A program made the translations under genes and the position numbers. The notes beneath the pieces are model-generated. The model was not told the origin of the DNA and did not search any database. It saw only the letters and a list, made by a program, of their open reading frames with translations. Source: Candidatus Binatia bacterium (GTDB lineage: Bacteria > Desulfobacterota > Binatia > HRBIN30). Taken from it: a stretch of 64,000 nt of DNA. Positions 38,172-48,833 of the stretch are shown piece by piece; position 1 is the first letter of the stretch; each line of letters starts with the position of its first letter. The DNA lies in assembly GCA_026415395.1 (NCBI GenBank), contig JAOAHD010000007.1:124001-188000 (forward strand). Direction: 5' to 3'.

Positions 38172-38610
38172 GTTTGTCGCTCCGTTCCGCCTCCAGCGTT
38201 TCCTTCACTCCCAAGCGCTCGGCGATGCGGTCGAGCACGCCATTGACGAACTCTTGAGCCCGCTCGCTGGAATATCGCTTACTGATCTCGATTGCCTCGT
38301 TGATCACAACGGCTGCCGGCGGCCGGTCGCCCGATAGGAGTTCGTACGTGGCCACCCGCAAAATGGCCAAATCCACCGGGGCGATGCGGTCCAACCGCCA
38401 GTGCTCGGCGGCCTCGGCAATTAAGCGGTCGATCTCCTTGCGGCGCTCAAGCGTCCCTTGCACGAGTGCCCCTGCAAATTGCCGCGCCTCGAGCGAGGCG
38501 CCAGAGTCTTCCCACAGGTAAGCAATGCGGTCGGGCTGGTACTCGCCAGTAAGCTCTATCTGATACAAGGCCTGAACGGCCAGTTCGCGCCCCTTTCTCC
38601 GTGCACCCAT
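38164..38610 (-). CDS. nusB: Transcription antitermination factor NusB
   Basis: All-helical RNA-binding factor of rRNA antitermination, 148 residues. Family marks are RRKGRELAVQALYQIELTG, VDLAILRVATYELL and the C-terminal VINEAIEISKRYSSERAQEFVNGVLDRI. It follows ribH by 12 bases and overlaps leuS, matching the common ribH-nusB pairing. Confidence 0.96.
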   Translation of the reverse strand: MGARRKGRELAVQALYQIELTGEYQPDRIAYLWEDSGASLEARQFAGALVQGTLERRKEIDRLIAEAAEHWRLDRIAPVDLAILRVATYELLSGDRPPAAVVINEAIEISKRYSSERAQEFVNGVLDRIAERLGVKETLEAERSDKHG

Positions 38611-38622
38611 GGCCGACCACGC

Positions 38623-39090
38623 TCATCCCAGTTGCCGGTGTAAGCGTGCGCACTCGACGGCGACGCGAGCGGCTTCGTAGCCCTTGTTCCCGGGATCGTC
38701 GCCGGCGCGTGCGAGCGCTTGCTCCATGTTCTCCGTGGTCAAAATGCCGAGGGCTATGGGCACGTGACGAGCCAATTGCACTTGCTGCAAGGCGCGAAAC
38801 ACAGCCTCAGCAATATAGTGATGGTGCTGGGTTTCGCCGCGCACGATGGCCCCGAGGCACACCAGGGCATCGAAACGGCCGGCGCCGGCCAGGGAATCCG
38901 CGGCTAGGGGAACCTCGAAGGTCCCGGGCACCTGCACTACTTCGATGTCGTCGTCGCGCACCTGGGCTTCGCGCAGCGCTTTGAGTGCGCCACGCAACAG
39001 GCGCTCGGTCACAATTTCGTTGAACCGAGCCGTTACAATGCCAATGCGCAATCCAGCCCCCAGCACATCTCCGCGAATCGTCGTTGGCAT
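38623..39090 (-). CDS. ribH: 6,7-dimethyl-8-ribityllumazine synthase
   Basis: Riboflavin pathway enzyme condensing the pyrimidinedione with 3,4-dihydroxy-2-butanone 4-phosphate, 155 residues. RIGIVTARFNEIVTERLL, VPGTFEVPLAADSLA, GAIVRGETQHHHYIAEAVFRAL and GILTTENMEQALARAG form the substrate sites, including the catalytic His. ATG at 39090 gives MPTTIRGD; the start lies 5 bases from the ribBA stop. Confidence 0.96.
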   Translation of the reverse strand: MPTTIRGDVLGAGLRIGIVTARFNEIVTERLLRGALKALREAQVRDDDIEVVQVPGTFEVPLAADSLAGAGRFDALVCLGAIVRGETQHHHYIAEAVFRALQQVQLARHVPIALGILTTENMEQALARAGDDPGNKGYEAARVAVECARLHRQLG

Positions 39091-39094
39091 CGCG

Positions 39095-40309
39095 CTATTC
39101 CTGATGCGGCAGATCAACGTTGGACAACAAGTGGCCCATTTTCTGCCGCTTGGTGCGGAGGTACTGCAAGTTGCCGCGATGGGGTGGAACTTCCAGCGGC
39201 ACCCGCTCCACGACTTCGATCCCGTAATGCTGGAGCCCCTCGATCTTGCGCGGATTGTTCGTGAGCAAGCGGATACGCCGAAGGCCCAAGTCGCGCAGGA
39301 TCTGTGCCGTCATTCCGTAGTCGCGCCCGTCATCCGCAAAGCCAAGCTCGCGGTTGGCTTCGACCGTATCGCGGCCGCGGTCCTGGAGGGCATAGGCGCG
39401 CACTTTGTTGGCGAGGCCGATCCCTCGCCCTTCTTGTTGCATGTACACGAGCACACCCTTGCCTGCACGATCGATTTGCTCGAGCGCGCGGCGCAGTTGG
39501 TCGCCACAATCACAGCGTTGCGAGCCGAACACGTCGCCGGTGAGGCACTCGGAATGAACGCGCACGAGCACGGCTTCATCCGCCTTCCAGCGGCCCTTGA
39601 TGACAGCGATGTGCTCGTGGGCATCGACGTCGTTACGATACACCACCATGCGGAACTTGGCGCCGAAGGCAGTGACCATCGGCACGTCCGCCACGCGGTG
39701 CACGAGAGAATCTGCCCGCAGCCGGTAAGCAACGATGTCCTCGATCGTCACCACCGGTAGCTCGAACAGATCGGCCAATGCGTTGACGTCGGGCTCCGTT
39801 GCCACGTTGCCGGCATCGTCCAGAATCGTGCACGTGACCGCCGCAGGTTTCAGCCCAGCGAGACGAACCAGGTCCACAGCAGCCTCGGGCAACGCGCGCC
39901 ACGCCAGCACGCCGCCGCTGCGCGCCATCACCGGAAACATATGGCCGGGCATCACAAGGTCGTCTGGCGTTGCGTCGTCGGCCACCGCAGTAAGGATGGT
40001 CGTCGCCCGGTCGGCGGCGGAGATTCCCGTGGTCACCCCGCGGCGGGCTTCGAAGGAGGCGCCGTATGCCTTGCGCTGAGGACTGCCTGGGTTGCCGAGC
40101 AGGGGAATGCCTAACCGTTGTAAGTGTTCGCGCGGCAACACTAGCTCGACCAAGCCCCGCGCATGCGTCGCCATGAAGTTCACTGCCTCTGGGGTGACGC
40201 ATTCTGCGGCCAGGCACACCACGGCTTCGCCCTCCCCACCTTGGGCGAGGATTACCATTTGTCCCTGGCGCAGCGCAGTAACTGCCCTGTCCAAACTGTC
40301 CGTGGTCAT
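39095..40309 (-). CDS. ribBA: RibBA-type protein: degenerate DHBP synthase + GTP cyclohydrolase II
   Basis: Two-domain riboflavin protein of 404 residues. The C-terminal GTP cyclohydrolase II half looks active: the zinc cysteines in [41 protein letters not shown] and the DYG..AQIL..LG motif are intact. In the N-terminal DHBP synthase half, the family motif DREDEGD-like is GGEGEAV, the GHTEA histidine (E. coli His153) is Leu140, and the CEL glutamate (Glu174) is Thr161, although [18 protein letters not shown] and PGHMFP remain. This half probably lacks normal activity. ATG at 40309 overlaps the ribD stop. Confidence 0.93.
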   Translation of the reverse strand: MTTDSLDRAVTALRQGQMVILAQGGEGEAVVCLAAECVTPEAVNFMATHARGLVELVLPREHLQRLGIPLLGNPGSPQRKAYGASFEARRGVTTGISAADRATTILTAVADDATPDDLVMPGHMFPVMARSGGVLAWRALPEAAVDLVRLAGLKPAAVTCTILDDAGNVATEPDVNALADLFELPVVTIEDIVAYRLRADSLVHRVADVPMVTAFGAKFRMVVYRNDVDAHEHIAVIKGRWKADEAVLVRVHSECLTGDVFGSQRCDCGDQLRRALEQIDRAGKGVLVYMQQEGRGIGLANKVRAYALQDRGRDTVEANRELGFADDGRDYGMTAQILRDLGLRRIRLLTNNPRKIEGLQHYGIEVVERVPLEVPPHRGNLQYLRTKRQKMGHLLSNVDLPHQE

Positions 40310-41412
40310 GGGCAGCTCCACTCTGTAGCAACGAGCCAATCCCCTGCAAAGCGACGCACGCGCAGCGGCGGCAGGGAGAGGGCTTCGGCAATGTCTCGAA
40401 CCCCGAGAGACTCGATGACCGGGCGGCCATCGCCACCGATGAGCTTGGGGGCGAGAAAAAGGAGGAAGCGATCGACCCCACGAGCGCGCAAGGCTTGGGC
40501 AGCTACATGCGGACCACCCTCCACCAAAACAGCCAAAAGCTCGCGCCGGCCAAGCTCGGTGAGCACAACCTCCCACGGGATTCCTGCCCCGCCGGTGACA
40601 ACCTCGACCACGGTGACGCCCCGCTCCCGTAGAGCCTGCACTTTATCGCGCGGTGCGCGCTCGGTGGTGAGCACCAGGGTCGGTGCGCGGCTCACATCGT
40701 AAACCCGAGCGCTGAGGGGCGTGCTCAGTTGGCCGTCGAGCACCACGCGCAAGGGTTGCGGCGCTCGCCGGCGGGTTCGGCACGTAAGCTCCGGGTCGTC
40801 GCGCACCACGGTGCCGGCGCCCACCAGAACCGCATCGTGCTCCGCACGCAAACGATGTACATAAGCACGGCTCTTCTCGCCGGTAATCCAGCGCGACGAG
40901 CCGGTTGCGGTTGCGACCCGCCCGTCGAGGGAAGCGGCAAGCTTCAACGTGACCCAGGGTTTGCCCGTGCGTATGAACTTACGAAACGGGGCGATCAACT
41001 CCGTGCAGGCATCCGCAGCAACCCCTTGGGTGACTTCGACTCCCGCCGCGCGCAGTTTCTCGGCTCCTCCGCCCTCGACATTGGGGTTGGGATCCGGGAC
41101 GCCGTACACCACCCGGCGGATGCCGGCGCGGAGAATCGCCTCGGTGCAGGGCGGGGTCCGCCCGTGGTGGGCACAAGGCTCGAGGGTGACGTAGAGGGTT
41201 GCCCCTTTAGCCGCTGCGCCAGCGGCGCTCAGGGCTTCGATCTCGGCATGTGGCAAGCCAGCGCGGCGATGGTATCCGGCACCGAGGACTTGCCCATCCT
41301 TGACCACCGCAGCGCCGACGGGAGGGTTCGGTCGGGTTTGTCCGACGCCGCGCCGCCCCCAACGCACGGCAAGGCGCATGAAGCGTTCGTCTGGCGACTG
41401 CCGCCTGGCCAC
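40306..41412 (-). CDS. ribD: Riboflavin biosynthesis deaminase/reductase RibD
   Basis: Bifunctional enzyme of 368 residues. The N-terminal deaminase has [11 protein letters not shown] and [19 protein letters not shown] (zinc ligands and catalytic Glu). The C-terminal reductase has [41 protein letters not shown] and [14 protein letters not shown]. The start is GTG at 41412, two bases after the nrdR stop. Riboflavin synthase (ribE), often found next to ribD, is absent here. Confidence 0.95.
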   Translation of the reverse strand: MARRQSPDERFMRLAVRWGRRGVGQTRPNPPVGAAVVKDGQVLGAGYHRRAGLPHAEIEALSAAGAAAKGATLYVTLEPCAHHGRTPPCTEAILRAGIRRVVYGVPDPNPNVEGGGAEKLRAAGVEVTQGVAADACTELIAPFRKFIRTGKPWVTLKLAASLDGRVATATGSSRWITGEKSRAYVHRLRAEHDAVLVGAGTVVRDDPELTCRTRRRAPQPLRVVLDGQLSTPLSARVYDVSRAPTLVLTTERAPRDKVQALRERGVTVVEVVTGGAGIPWEVVLTELGRRELLAVLVEGGPHVAAQALRARGVDRFLLFLAPKLIGGDGRPVIESLGVRDIAEALSLPPLRVRRFAGDWLVATEWSCP

Positions 41413-41413
41413 G

Positions 41414-41893
41414 TCAACGCCTCTTCGCGGGCGACTTGCGCCGGCCTTTCATCAAGCGCTGGAGCTCGCGCATGAACTCGTCGACGTCCTTGAATTCCCG
41501 GTACACCGAAGCGAAGCGCACATACGCCACTTGGTCGAGCCGGTGGAGCTCGCGCATCGCCGCTTCACCGATCAGCGAACTCGGAACTTCCTTTTCCCCA
41601 CGCTCTTGCAACACTTGCTCGATGCGTTCGACGGCTTGCTCGATGGCGGCAGTGCTCACGGGCCGCTTCTCGCAGGCCTTCTTAAGCCCGGCGAGCACTT
41701 TTTGGCGATCATAAGGTTCGCGGCGGCCGTCTTTTTTCACCACGACCGGCAATACCTCTTCGACGCGCTCGTAGGTGGTAAAGCGGCGCCCGCAGTGTTC
41801 ACAGGCACGGCGGCGGCGGATGGTGTGGCCGTCCTTGCTCAAGCGCGAATCGATGACGTGGTTTTGCAAGTCGTGGCAAAAAGGACACTTCAT
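41414..41893 (-). CDS. nrdR: Transcriptional repressor NrdR
   Basis: Zinc-ribbon/ATP-cone repressor of ribonucleotide reductase genes, 159 residues. The zinc ribbon is [45 protein letters not shown]; the ATP-cone follows with [30 protein letters not shown]; and the C-terminus has [19 protein letters not shown]. It lies 79 bases after purF and directly before ribD, as in many proteobacteria. Confidence 0.97.
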   Translation of the reverse strand: MKCPFCHDLQNHVIDSRLSKDGHTIRRRRACEHCGRRFTTYERVEEVLPVVVKKDGRREPYDRQKVLAGLKKACEKRPVSTAAIEQAVERIEQVLQERGEKEVPSSLIGEAAMRELHRLDQVAYVRFASVYREFKDVDEFMRELQRLMKGRRKSPAKRR

Positions 41894-41972
41894 CGCCAGG
41901 TTGCTGCCCGCGGGTCGCGCTGACCGCTGGGCCACGGAACGCTCGGACGCGAGGCTGCCGTGCGCTTTTCGC

Positions 41973-43424
41973 TCACAGCTCCGCCACCTCGAACAACCAC
42001 AGTTGGTTCTTGCGGCCGATGTCCGTGACCGGAACGGGGTAGCGGCCGGTAAAACAGGCATCGCAAAAACCGCCGCGCTGGCCGTGCAAAAATGCGTAAA
42101 GCCCCTCTTCGCTCAGGTACCCGAGGGAGTCGGCGGTGATGAAGCGGCAAATCTCCTCCACCGGCAGGCGAGAAGCGACCAGTTCTTCGGTGGTCGGCGT
42201 ATCCACGCCGTAAAAGCAAGAGGCAATGGTGGGTGGAGAGCTGATGCGCAGGTGCACGGCGGTGGCCCCTGCTTGACGGACCATTTGGACGATTTTCTTG
42301 CTGGTCGTTCCGCGGACAATCGAGTCGTCGACAATTACCACGCGCTTGCCACGCAGCACGTCAGCCTGGGCGTTGAGCTTGACCTTGACGCCGAAATGCC
42401 GAATGGAGTCGCGCGGCTCGATGAACGTGCGCCCGACGTAGTGGTTGCGAATCAGTCCCATTTCGAAGGGCAGACCAGACTCTTCGGCATATCCCAGCGC
42501 TGCGGGCACCCCGGAATCAGGCACAGGAATCACGATGTCGGCATCGGCTGGTTGCTCGCGCGCCAGTTGGCGGCCGAGTTCCTTGCGCACCTCGTACACA
42601 TTGCGGCCAAAGACTTTGCTGTCGGGGCGGGCAAAATACACGTACTCGAAAACACAGGCAGCGCGCGGCTGGCGTGGAAAGGGATGCAAACTTTCCACCC
42701 CAGCCGCAGAAATGCACAACACTTCTCCCGGCTCCACCTCGCGCTCGTAGGTGGCGCCGATGAGATCGAGGGCGCAGGTCTCCGAGGCGACGATCCAGGC
42801 GTCTTTAATGCGCCCGAGCACCAACGGACGAAAGCCATGCGGATCGCGGGCGGCGAGAAGTTCGCGCGGGGTCAAGAACACCAGGGAATAGGCGCCGCGC
42901 ACGCGCGCAAGTGCCGCACAAACGCGATCGATCGTGCGTTCGCCTTTGGCGTTGGCCATGAGGTGGATGATGACCTCGGTGTCGACATTCGATTGAAAAA
43001 TCGAGCCGCGAGCTTCGAGCTGCTCGCGCAGTTCGAGGGCATTGACGAGATTGCCATTGTGAGCCACCGCCAAACCGCCACGGCCATATTCGACCACGAA
43101 CGGCTGGGTGTTTTTCAGCAGAGTTTGCCCGGAGGTGGAGTACCGATTGTGGCCAATCGCAGCCGAACCTTTTAGTTGGCGGATGATCTGCTCGGGGAAC
43201 ACATCCGCGACCAAACCGAGGCCACGATGCGAAAGCAGCATCCCTTCGTGGGCGGAGACGATTCCCGAGCCCTCTTGCCCACGATGCTGCATGGCGTACA
43301 GGCTCAAGTAGACGAGGTTGGCGGCCTCGGGGTGACCGAACACCCCGACGACGGCACACTTTTCCCCGAAACCGTCTCGCCGATCGTCCGACATCTGCCC
43401 GCCTTGCGCTTCTAGCTCGCTCAT
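41973..43424 (-). CDS. purF: Amidophosphoribosyltransferase PurF (Bacillus type)
   Basis: First committed enzyme of purine synthesis, 483 residues. The mature N-terminal nucleophile is the Cys in [11 protein letters not shown] (residue 23), so the first 22 residues are a propeptide. [20 protein letters not shown], and the PRPP loop [18 protein letters not shown] are present. Cysteines in [13 protein letters not shown] and [12 protein letters not shown] suggest the Fe-S type of B. subtilis. ATG at 43424 overlaps the purL stop as ATGA. Confidence 0.96.
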   Translation of the reverse strand: MSELEAQGGQMSDDRRDGFGEKCAVVGVFGHPEAANLVYLSLYAMQHRGQEGSGIVSAHEGMLLSHRGLGLVADVFPEQIIRQLKGSAAIGHNRYSTSGQTLLKNTQPFVVEYGRGGLAVAHNGNLVNALELREQLEARGSIFQSNVDTEVIIHLMANAKGERTIDRVCAALARVRGAYSLVFLTPRELLAARDPHGFRPLVLGRIKDAWIVASETCALDLIGATYEREVEPGEVLCISAAGVESLHPFPRQPRAACVFEYVYFARPDSKVFGRNVYEVRKELGRQLAREQPADADIVIPVPDSGVPAALGYAEESGLPFEMGLIRNHYVGRTFIEPRDSIRHFGVKVKLNAQADVLRGKRVVIVDDSIVRGTTSKKIVQMVRQAGATAVHLRISSPPTIASCFYGVDTPTTEELVASRLPVEEICRFITADSLGYLSEEGLYAFLHGQRGGFCDACFTGRYPVPVTDIGRKNQLWLFEVAEL

Positions 43425-45679
43425 TGCCGTGGCGTCCTGCCCTCGGGCAGCGTCAATTCCATTCGCCGGGGCAAAGCGTTCGCCCACACCTCGCGCAGTG
43501 TAGCACACTCGATGTCGATCCACGGGGCGATGACCAACCTCCGGCCGCGCACTTCGCCAATCACCGTGCACGGCACGCTGGCTTGTTGTGCAAGCTCGCG
43601 CAGCGCCGCCAGGTCGCGCCGTTTGAGGGAAAGCACGATGCGCGATTGACTCTCGCCGAAAAGCAACGCGTCGGTTCGGATTGTGGCCGGAAGTTCGATC
43701 ACCGCACCGAGCGGTGCTGACGGATGGCTGATGCAGCACTCGGCAAGCGCCACCGCAAGGCCGCCTTCGCTCACGTCGTGTGCCGACTGCACGAGCCCGT
43801 CCCGGATGGCGCGCAAGCACACCTCTTGGACTTTGCGTTCGACCGCCAAATCGATCCACGGTGGCACTCCGGCCACTTTGCCGTGCACCACGGCAAGATA
43901 CTCGCTCGCGCCGAGCTCCTCGCGGGTTTGCCCGAGCAGTACGATGGCGTCGCCTTCGTTCTTGAACCATTGGGTGGTAAACGCACGCACCGGCTCGACG
44001 AGACCGACCATGGCAATCGTCGGCGTGGGCGGGATCGAGTGGCCTTCGGTTTCGTTATAAAAACTCACATTACCGCTCACGACCGGTACGCGGAAGGCCA
44101 GACACGCGTCGCGAATGCCTTGAATGGCCTCGACAAACTGCCACATGACCTCCGGCTTTTCCGGGTTGCCGAAGTTCAAGCAGTCGGTAACGCCGATTGG
44201 CTCGCCGCCTGCACACACGATGTTGCGCGCTGCCTCGGCCACGGCAATTACGGCGCCGACGTACGGGTCTTGCAAACAGTAGCGGCTGTTGCAGTCGACG
44301 CTGAGGGCCAAGCCTTTGTCGGTCCCTTTGATGCGGAGCACGGCGGCATCGCTGCCCGGACCGACTACCGTGTTGCCGCGGACCAAAAAATCGTACTGCC
44401 GGTAGACCCAAGCTTTGCTCCCTAAGTTCGGGGAATCGAGCAGTTGCAGCAGGGTTGCGTTCCAATCGCTCGGCTGGGGGATTTCGTCGAGGCGAAGTTG
44501 CTGGCGAGCGTCGAGATCTTTGGGCGGCCGTGCGGGGCGATCGTACACGGGCGCTTGTTCGGTGAGGATCGCCACCGGCAAACGCACCACCTCCCGGCCG
44601 GAGAAATTTGCTCGGAACAAGCCATCATCCGTGACTTCGCCGACCACGACAGCTTCCAAATCCCACTTGGCGAAGATTTCCCGCACCTTCTCTTCGCACC
44701 CGGCGCGCGCCACCAGCAGCATGCGCTCTTGCGATTCCGAGAGCAGGATTTCGTAGGGAGTCATGCCTTGGGCACGCGTCGGCACGCGGTCGAGATCGAG
44801 CCGGATGCCCGTGTGACCGCGCGCAGCCATTTCCACGCTGGAACTCGTGAGCCCGGCAGCCCCCATGTCTTGAATCGCCACGATGGCATCTTGCTCCATC
44901 AGCTCCAAACAAGCTTCGAGCAAGAGCTTTTCCGTGAACGGATCCCCTACTTGCACGGTGGGGCGCTTTTCTTCCGCTTCTCCGCGGAACTCCGCCGAAG
45001 CGAGGAGACTGGCACCGTGGATGCCGTCGCGCCCGGTTTTGGAACCCACGTAGATCACCGGATTGCCGATGCCTGCAGCGCGTGCACGGAAGATTCGATT
45101 GGCGGGCAGTACCCCGAGCGTGAATGCATTCACGAGAATGTTGGCGTTGTAGCCGGCATCGAAATACGTTTCGCCACCGACCGTGGGCACGCCCACGCAG
45201 TTGCCATAGCCGCCGATGCCGGCAACCACGCCCTCGACCAAGTAGCGGGTGCGGGGATGATCGAAGCTACCAAAGCGTAGCGAGTCGAGAATCGCAATGG
45301 GCCGCGCCCCCATCGTGAACACGTCGCGCAAAATTCCGCCCACCCCGGTAGCCGCACCTTGGTACGGCTCGACGTAGGAAGGATGGTTGTGGCTTTCGAT
45401 CTTGAAGGCCACAGCGAGCCCGTCGCCAATATCGATCACGCCGGCGTTCTCCCCTGGGCCTTGCAATACGCGCGGCCCCGTCGACGGGAGCTTGCGCAGG
45501 TGCAATCGCGAGCTCTTGTAGCTGCAGTGTTCCGACCACATCACCGACACCACACCGAGCTCGACCAAATTCGGCGCTCGTCCGAGCGCTCGGCACAAAC
45601 GCTCGAATTCTTCAGGCGTCAGCCCGTGCTCGATCGCGTGGTATTCGTCAACCGGACGGAGAAGCTGCTCTAAGTTCAT
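43421..45679 (-). CDS. purL: Phosphoribosylformylglycinamidine synthase, large subunit PurL
   Basis: ATP-dependent FGAM synthase subunit of 752 residues, the short type that works with PurS and PurQ. Signs include [63 protein letters not shown] and [20 protein letters not shown]. The start overlaps the purQ stop by one base (TGATG). Confidence 0.97.
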   Translation of the reverse strand: MNLEQLLRPVDEYHAIEHGLTPEEFERLCRALGRAPNLVELGVVSVMWSEHCSYKSSRLHLRKLPSTGPRVLQGPGENAGVIDIGDGLAVAFKIESHNHPSYVEPYQGAATGVGGILRDVFTMGARPIAILDSLRFGSFDHPRTRYLVEGVVAGIGGYGNCVGVPTVGGETYFDAGYNANILVNAFTLGVLPANRIFRARAAGIGNPVIYVGSKTGRDGIHGASLLASAEFRGEAEEKRPTVQVGDPFTEKLLLEACLELMEQDAIVAIQDMGAAGLTSSSVEMAARGHTGIRLDLDRVPTRAQGMTPYEILLSESQERMLLVARAGCEEKVREIFAKWDLEAVVVGEVTDDGLFRANFSGREVVRLPVAILTEQAPVYDRPARPPKDLDARQQLRLDEIPQPSDWNATLLQLLDSPNLGSKAWVYRQYDFLVRGNTVVGPGSDAAVLRIKGTDKGLALSVDCNSRYCLQDPYVGAVIAVAEAARNIVCAGGEPIGVTDCLNFGNPEKPEVMWQFVEAIQGIRDACLAFRVPVVSGNVSFYNETEGHSIPPTPTIAMVGLVEPVRAFTTQWFKNEGDAIVLLGQTREELGASEYLAVVHGKVAGVPPWIDLAVERKVQEVCLRAIRDGLVQSAHDVSEGGLAVALAECCISHPSAPLGAVIELPATIRTDALLFGESQSRIVLSLKRRDLAALRELAQQASVPCTVIGEVRGRRLVIAPWIDIECATLREVWANALPRRMELTLPEGRTPRQ

Positions 45680-46410
45680 CAGTGCCCAGGCGCCACGGCA
45701 GTGTGGTCAGCAACGCGTGCGCCGCGTTGCGCGGCCAAAACGGATTGAAAGAGCTTGAGTCCATCGTCGCTGCCCATCCATTTTTCCACGGCGTGTTCCG
45801 GGTGAGGCATCAACCCGAACACGTTGCGGCCTTCGTTGACGATGCCGGCGATATTCGCCAGCGAGCCGTTGGGGTTGGCCTCCGGCGTCACGCGGCCGTT
45901 GGCGTCCACATAACGGAGCACAATTTGCCGATTTCGTTCGAGCCGTTCGAGGGTGGAGGCATCGGCCACGTAACAGCCTTCGCCGTGCTTGATCGGAATT
46001 TGCAACACCTCGCCGCGCCGACACAACTGTGTGAACGGGGTGTCGTTTTCCTCCACCCGCACATGGCTCATGGCGCAGACAAAACGGCGGTCGCGATTGC
46101 GCACCAGCGCACCAGGCAAGAGCCCGGCCTCGCACAGCACTTGAAACCCGTTGCAAATCCCCCAAACTAAGCCACCCCGTTCGGCAAATTCGATGACTTT
46201 CTCCATCACGGGAGAAAAACGGGCCATGGCCCCGCAGCGCAAGTAGTCACCGTACGAGAAGCCTCCAGGCAGCACGACCACATCCACTCCTTTTAAATCG
46301 GTGTCCTTGTGCCACAAGCGCACCGCAGGCTCGCACAGCACTTGCTCGATGGCCCACAAGGTATCTTGGTCGTCGTTCGAACCTGGAAACACAACAACGC
46401 CCCAGCGCAT
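45679..46410 (-). CDS. purQ: Phosphoribosylformylglycinamidine synthase, glutaminase PurQ
   Basis: Class I glutaminase supplying ammonia to PurL, 243 residues. The catalytic Cys is in [19 protein letters not shown], and His/Glu in [23 protein letters not shown] and [17 protein letters not shown] are typical. ATG at 46410 gives the family start [12 protein letters not shown]. It lies 11 bases after purS. Confidence 0.97.
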   Translation of the reverse strand: MRWGVVVFPGSNDDQDTLWAIEQVLCEPAVRLWHKDTDLKGVDVVVLPGGFSYGDYLRCGAMARFSPVMEKVIEFAERGGLVWGICNGFQVLCEAGLLPGALVRNRDRRFVCAMSHVRVEENDTPFTQLCRRGEVLQIPIKHGEGCYVADASTLERLERNRQIVLRYVDANGRVTPEANPNGSLANIAGIVNEGRNVFGLMPHPEHAVEKWMGSDDGLKLFQSVLAAQRGARVADHTAVAPGH

Positions 46411-46421
46411 GGTTGCCTCGT

Positions 46422-46679
46422 TCAGTCCTGAATTTCGAAAGAAAAGTCTTCGATCACCCCGTTGGCGAGGAGCTTGCGGCACATCGCTTCGGTGCGCTCT
46501 TGCGCTTGCTGGCGATCGCTGGCTTGGAGTTCGAGCTCGATGAGTTTGCCGACCCGCACCTCTCCGACCTCGGTAAACCCGAGAGCGTGGAGCGATCGCG
46601 CAACCGCTTTGCCTTGCGGGTCGAGCACTTCCTTTTTGGGCATCACAAACACTCGGGCGCGCACGACAAACCTCCTCAT
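46422..46679 (-). CDS. purS: Phosphoribosylformylglycinamidine synthase subunit PurS
   Basis: Small subunit of 85 residues that bridges PurL and PurQ in the three-part FGAM synthase. The family pattern is [45 protein letters not shown], with [17 protein letters not shown] at the end. ATG at 46679 overlaps the purC stop as ATGA. Confidence 0.95.
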   Translation of the reverse strand: MRRFVVRARVFVMPKKEVLDPQGKAVARSLHALGFTEVGEVRVGKLIELELQASDRQQAQERTEAMCRKLLANGVIEDFSFEIQD

Positions 46680-47383
46680 GTTTCACAAATGCGGCGATGC
46701 ACCTCCGCGTAAGCGCCCTCGACGTTGCCTAAGTCGAAACGGAAACGGTCCTTGTCCAGTTTTTCGCGGGTGGTGGCATCCCAAAAACGGCAGGTATCCG
46801 GGCTGATCTCGTCGCCGAGCAGCAACCGTCCGTGATGGCGGCCGAATTCGAGTTTGAAATCCACAAGCAGCAACCCCCGCGGCTGCAAAAATTCGCGCAG
46901 CAACTCGTTGACCCTCAGCGCTTGGCGGTTGATTTCCTCGAGCTCGGTCTCGCTGGCAAATCCCAGCACGGTGATATGCCAGGGGTTAATCAGCGGGTCG
47001 CCGAGTGCATCGTTCTTGTAGTAGTGTTCCAAGATCGGGCCAGGGAGATCGCGGCCTTCTTCGAGTCCTAGCCGCTTGGCCAAGCTACCCGCGATGATAT
47101 TCCGCACCACCACCTCCACAGGTACAATTTCCAATCGCCGCACGAGCATCTCGCGCTCACTCAACGTGCGCACGAAGTGCGTGGGCACTCCGTGCTGTTC
47201 GAGATACGCGAACAGCGCGGCACTGATGGCGTTGTTTCGCACTCCCTTGGAAGCGATCGTGCCGCGCTTTTGGGCGTTAAAGGCAGTGGCGTCGTCTTTG
47301 AAATACTGAATCACCAAGTCCGGATTCGCAGTGGCGTAAACCTTCTTGGCTTTCCCTTCGTACAATAGTTCGCGCTTTTCCAT
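46676..47383 (-). CDS. purC: SAICAR synthetase PurC
   Basis: Phosphoribosylaminoimidazole-succinocarboxamide synthase of 235 residues. Typical segments are [58 protein letters not shown] and [30 protein letters not shown]. It heads the purC-S-Q-L-F series and is 129 bases after dut. Confidence 0.97.
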   Translation of the reverse strand: MEKRELLYEGKAKKVYATANPDLVIQYFKDDATAFNAQKRGTIASKGVRNNAISAALFAYLEQHGVPTHFVRTLSEREMLVRRLEIVPVEVVVRNIIAGSLAKRLGLEEGRDLPGPILEHYYKNDALGDPLINPWHITVLGFASETELEEINRQALRVNELLREFLQPRGLLLVDFKLEFGRHHGRLLLGDEISPDTCRFWDATTREKLDKDRFRFDLGNVEGAYAEVHRRICET

Positions 47384-47512
47384 GTTCGTCCTCGAGCCGT
47401 CTCGGCTCTGGGGCTCGCTGCCCCGTCAGGTTGGCGAGCGCCTGGCTCTGCACCCTGGACCGTGTTTCCCTCCGTAGCGTACTCTACCCTGAACTTCACC
47501 CCCGCCGCGTCA

Positions 47513-48052
47513 TCACTTGCCGGTATGGCCGAAGCCGCCCGCGCCCCGGGTTGTGGGTTCGAGGGTGGCAACTTCCTCCCATTCCACTCGGCTTACGGGT
47601 GCAACCACAAGTTGGGCAATGCGGTCACCCGGCTGGATGGTGACGGCTTCTTGCCCAAGGTTGACGAGAATCACCTGAATTTCTCCGCGATAGTCGGCAT
47701 CGATCGTTCCCGGCGTGTTCAGCAAAGTCACGCCGGTACGCCATGCCCATCCCGAGCGGGGTCGCACCTGCCCTTCGTATCCCAGGGGCAACGCGATGGC
47801 GATCCCGGTGGGTACGAGGCAGCGCGCGCCCGGCGCGAGGGTGAGCGGCGAGGAGAGCGCAGCATACAAGTCGAGCCCCGCCGCACCCGCGGTGGCGTAT
47901 GACGGGAGCGGCAGCGCTTCGGCTTCCGCTCGCACCCGCTGAATCGGCACCCGTAGCGAGGCTACTGCTGCCTTCGCGTCTTCTTGCCGCTGCTTTGCTT
48001 CGGGCGTGACCGAGGCCGATTTCATCGGTCGAGGTTGGATGAAATCCTTCAC
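47513..48052 (-). CDS. dut: dUTP diphosphatase
   Basis: Trimeric dUTPase that hydrolyses dUTP to dUMP, about 179 residues with a 35-residue N-terminal extension. The five family motifs are seen as [41 protein letters not shown] and [14 protein letters not shown] at 48052 directly follows the SDR stop; the internal ATG at 48025 would trim the extension. It seems to be in one transcript with the two SDR genes. Confidence 0.95.
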   Translation of the reverse strand: MKDFIQPRPMKSASVTPEAKQRQEDAKAAVASLRVPIQRVRAEAEALPLPSYATAGAAGLDLYAALSSPLTLAPGARCLVPTGIAIALPLGYEGQVRPRSGWAWRTGVTLLNTPGTIDADYRGEIQVILVNLGQEAVTIQPGDRIAQLVVAPVSRVEWEEVATLEPTTRGAGGFGHTGK

Positions 48053-48820
48053 TCACCGCACACTCAAGCCGCCGTCGACCGGAATGACTGCACCAGTGAC
48101 ATACGCTCCAGCACGCGACGCTAAGTAGATCGCGATGCCAGCCATGTCTTCCGGTTCGCCGATGCGTCCGAGCGGGCAGGCAGCAATGATTGCGTCGCGA
48201 AAGCGCTCGAGTGTGGCGGCCATCATTTTGCTTTCGAACGGGCCTGGAGCGACCGCGTTCACGGTAATGTTCCGCGCCGCCAGTTGCATGGCGAGCACGC
48301 GGGTAAGGTGATGCACCGCAGCTTTGCTGGCGGAGTATGCGTAGGTTTCCAGTAGCGGCACGCGGAGACCGTCGATGGAGCCAATATTGATCACGCGCGC
48401 TGGGTCGCCAGGCCGGGCCGCCGCCTCCAGTTGCGGCAGAAGCGCACGGGTGAGGTGGAAGACGGCCTTGACGTTGAGCGCCAGCACTTTGTCCCAAGCG
48501 CTGTCAGGATATTCCTGCAGCGGTGCCCCCCAGTTGGCGCCCGCGTTGTTGACCAGGATGTGGAGCTGAGCCTCTCGTGCCGCAATTTCCTCCGCTAAGC
48601 GGCGGCATTCTGCTTCTGTGGAGAGATCCGCCGGCAGCGCGAGACAGGTGCCGTAGCGCGACAACTCTTCGGCTGTGCGGGCGCAGGCATCGGCCTTGCG
48701 GGAGGAAATGTACACCTTCACCCCATTCTCCACGAAGCCGCGGGCAATCATGGCGCCAATGCCGCGCGAGCCGCCGGTGACGAGCGCCACCTTGCCGGAG
48801 ACGTCGAAGAGGTTCTTCAT
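48053..48820 (-). CDS. Short-chain dehydrogenase/reductase (RhlG-like)
   Basis: NAD(P)-dependent oxidoreductase of 255 residues. Cofactor motif ALVTGGSRGIG, NNAGANWG, catalytic Ser in NIGSIDGL and YSASK are all present, and the C-terminus has the typical YVTGAVIPVDGGLSVR. Similar proteins reduce 3-oxoacyl or keto substrates. It is 13 bases from the next SDR gene. Confidence 0.92.
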   Translation of the reverse strand: MKNLFDVSGKVALVTGGSRGIGAMIARGFVENGVKVYISSRKADACARTAEELSRYGTCLALPADLSTEAECRRLAEEIAAREAQLHILVNNAGANWGAPLQEYPDSAWDKVLALNVKAVFHLTRALLPQLEAAARPGDPARVINIGSIDGLRVPLLETYAYSASKAAVHHLTRVLAMQLAARNITVNAVAPGPFESKMMAATLERFRDAIIAACPLGRIGEPEDMAGIAIYLASRAGAYVTGAVIPVDGGLSVR

Positions 48821-48833
48821 TGCCCTAGCCTCC

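Noticed and set aside
41894-41972. Possible RNA leader between purF and nrdR
   Set aside because: Only 79 bases with no recognisable riboswitch fold; no FMN element was seen before ribD and no purine element before purC either.
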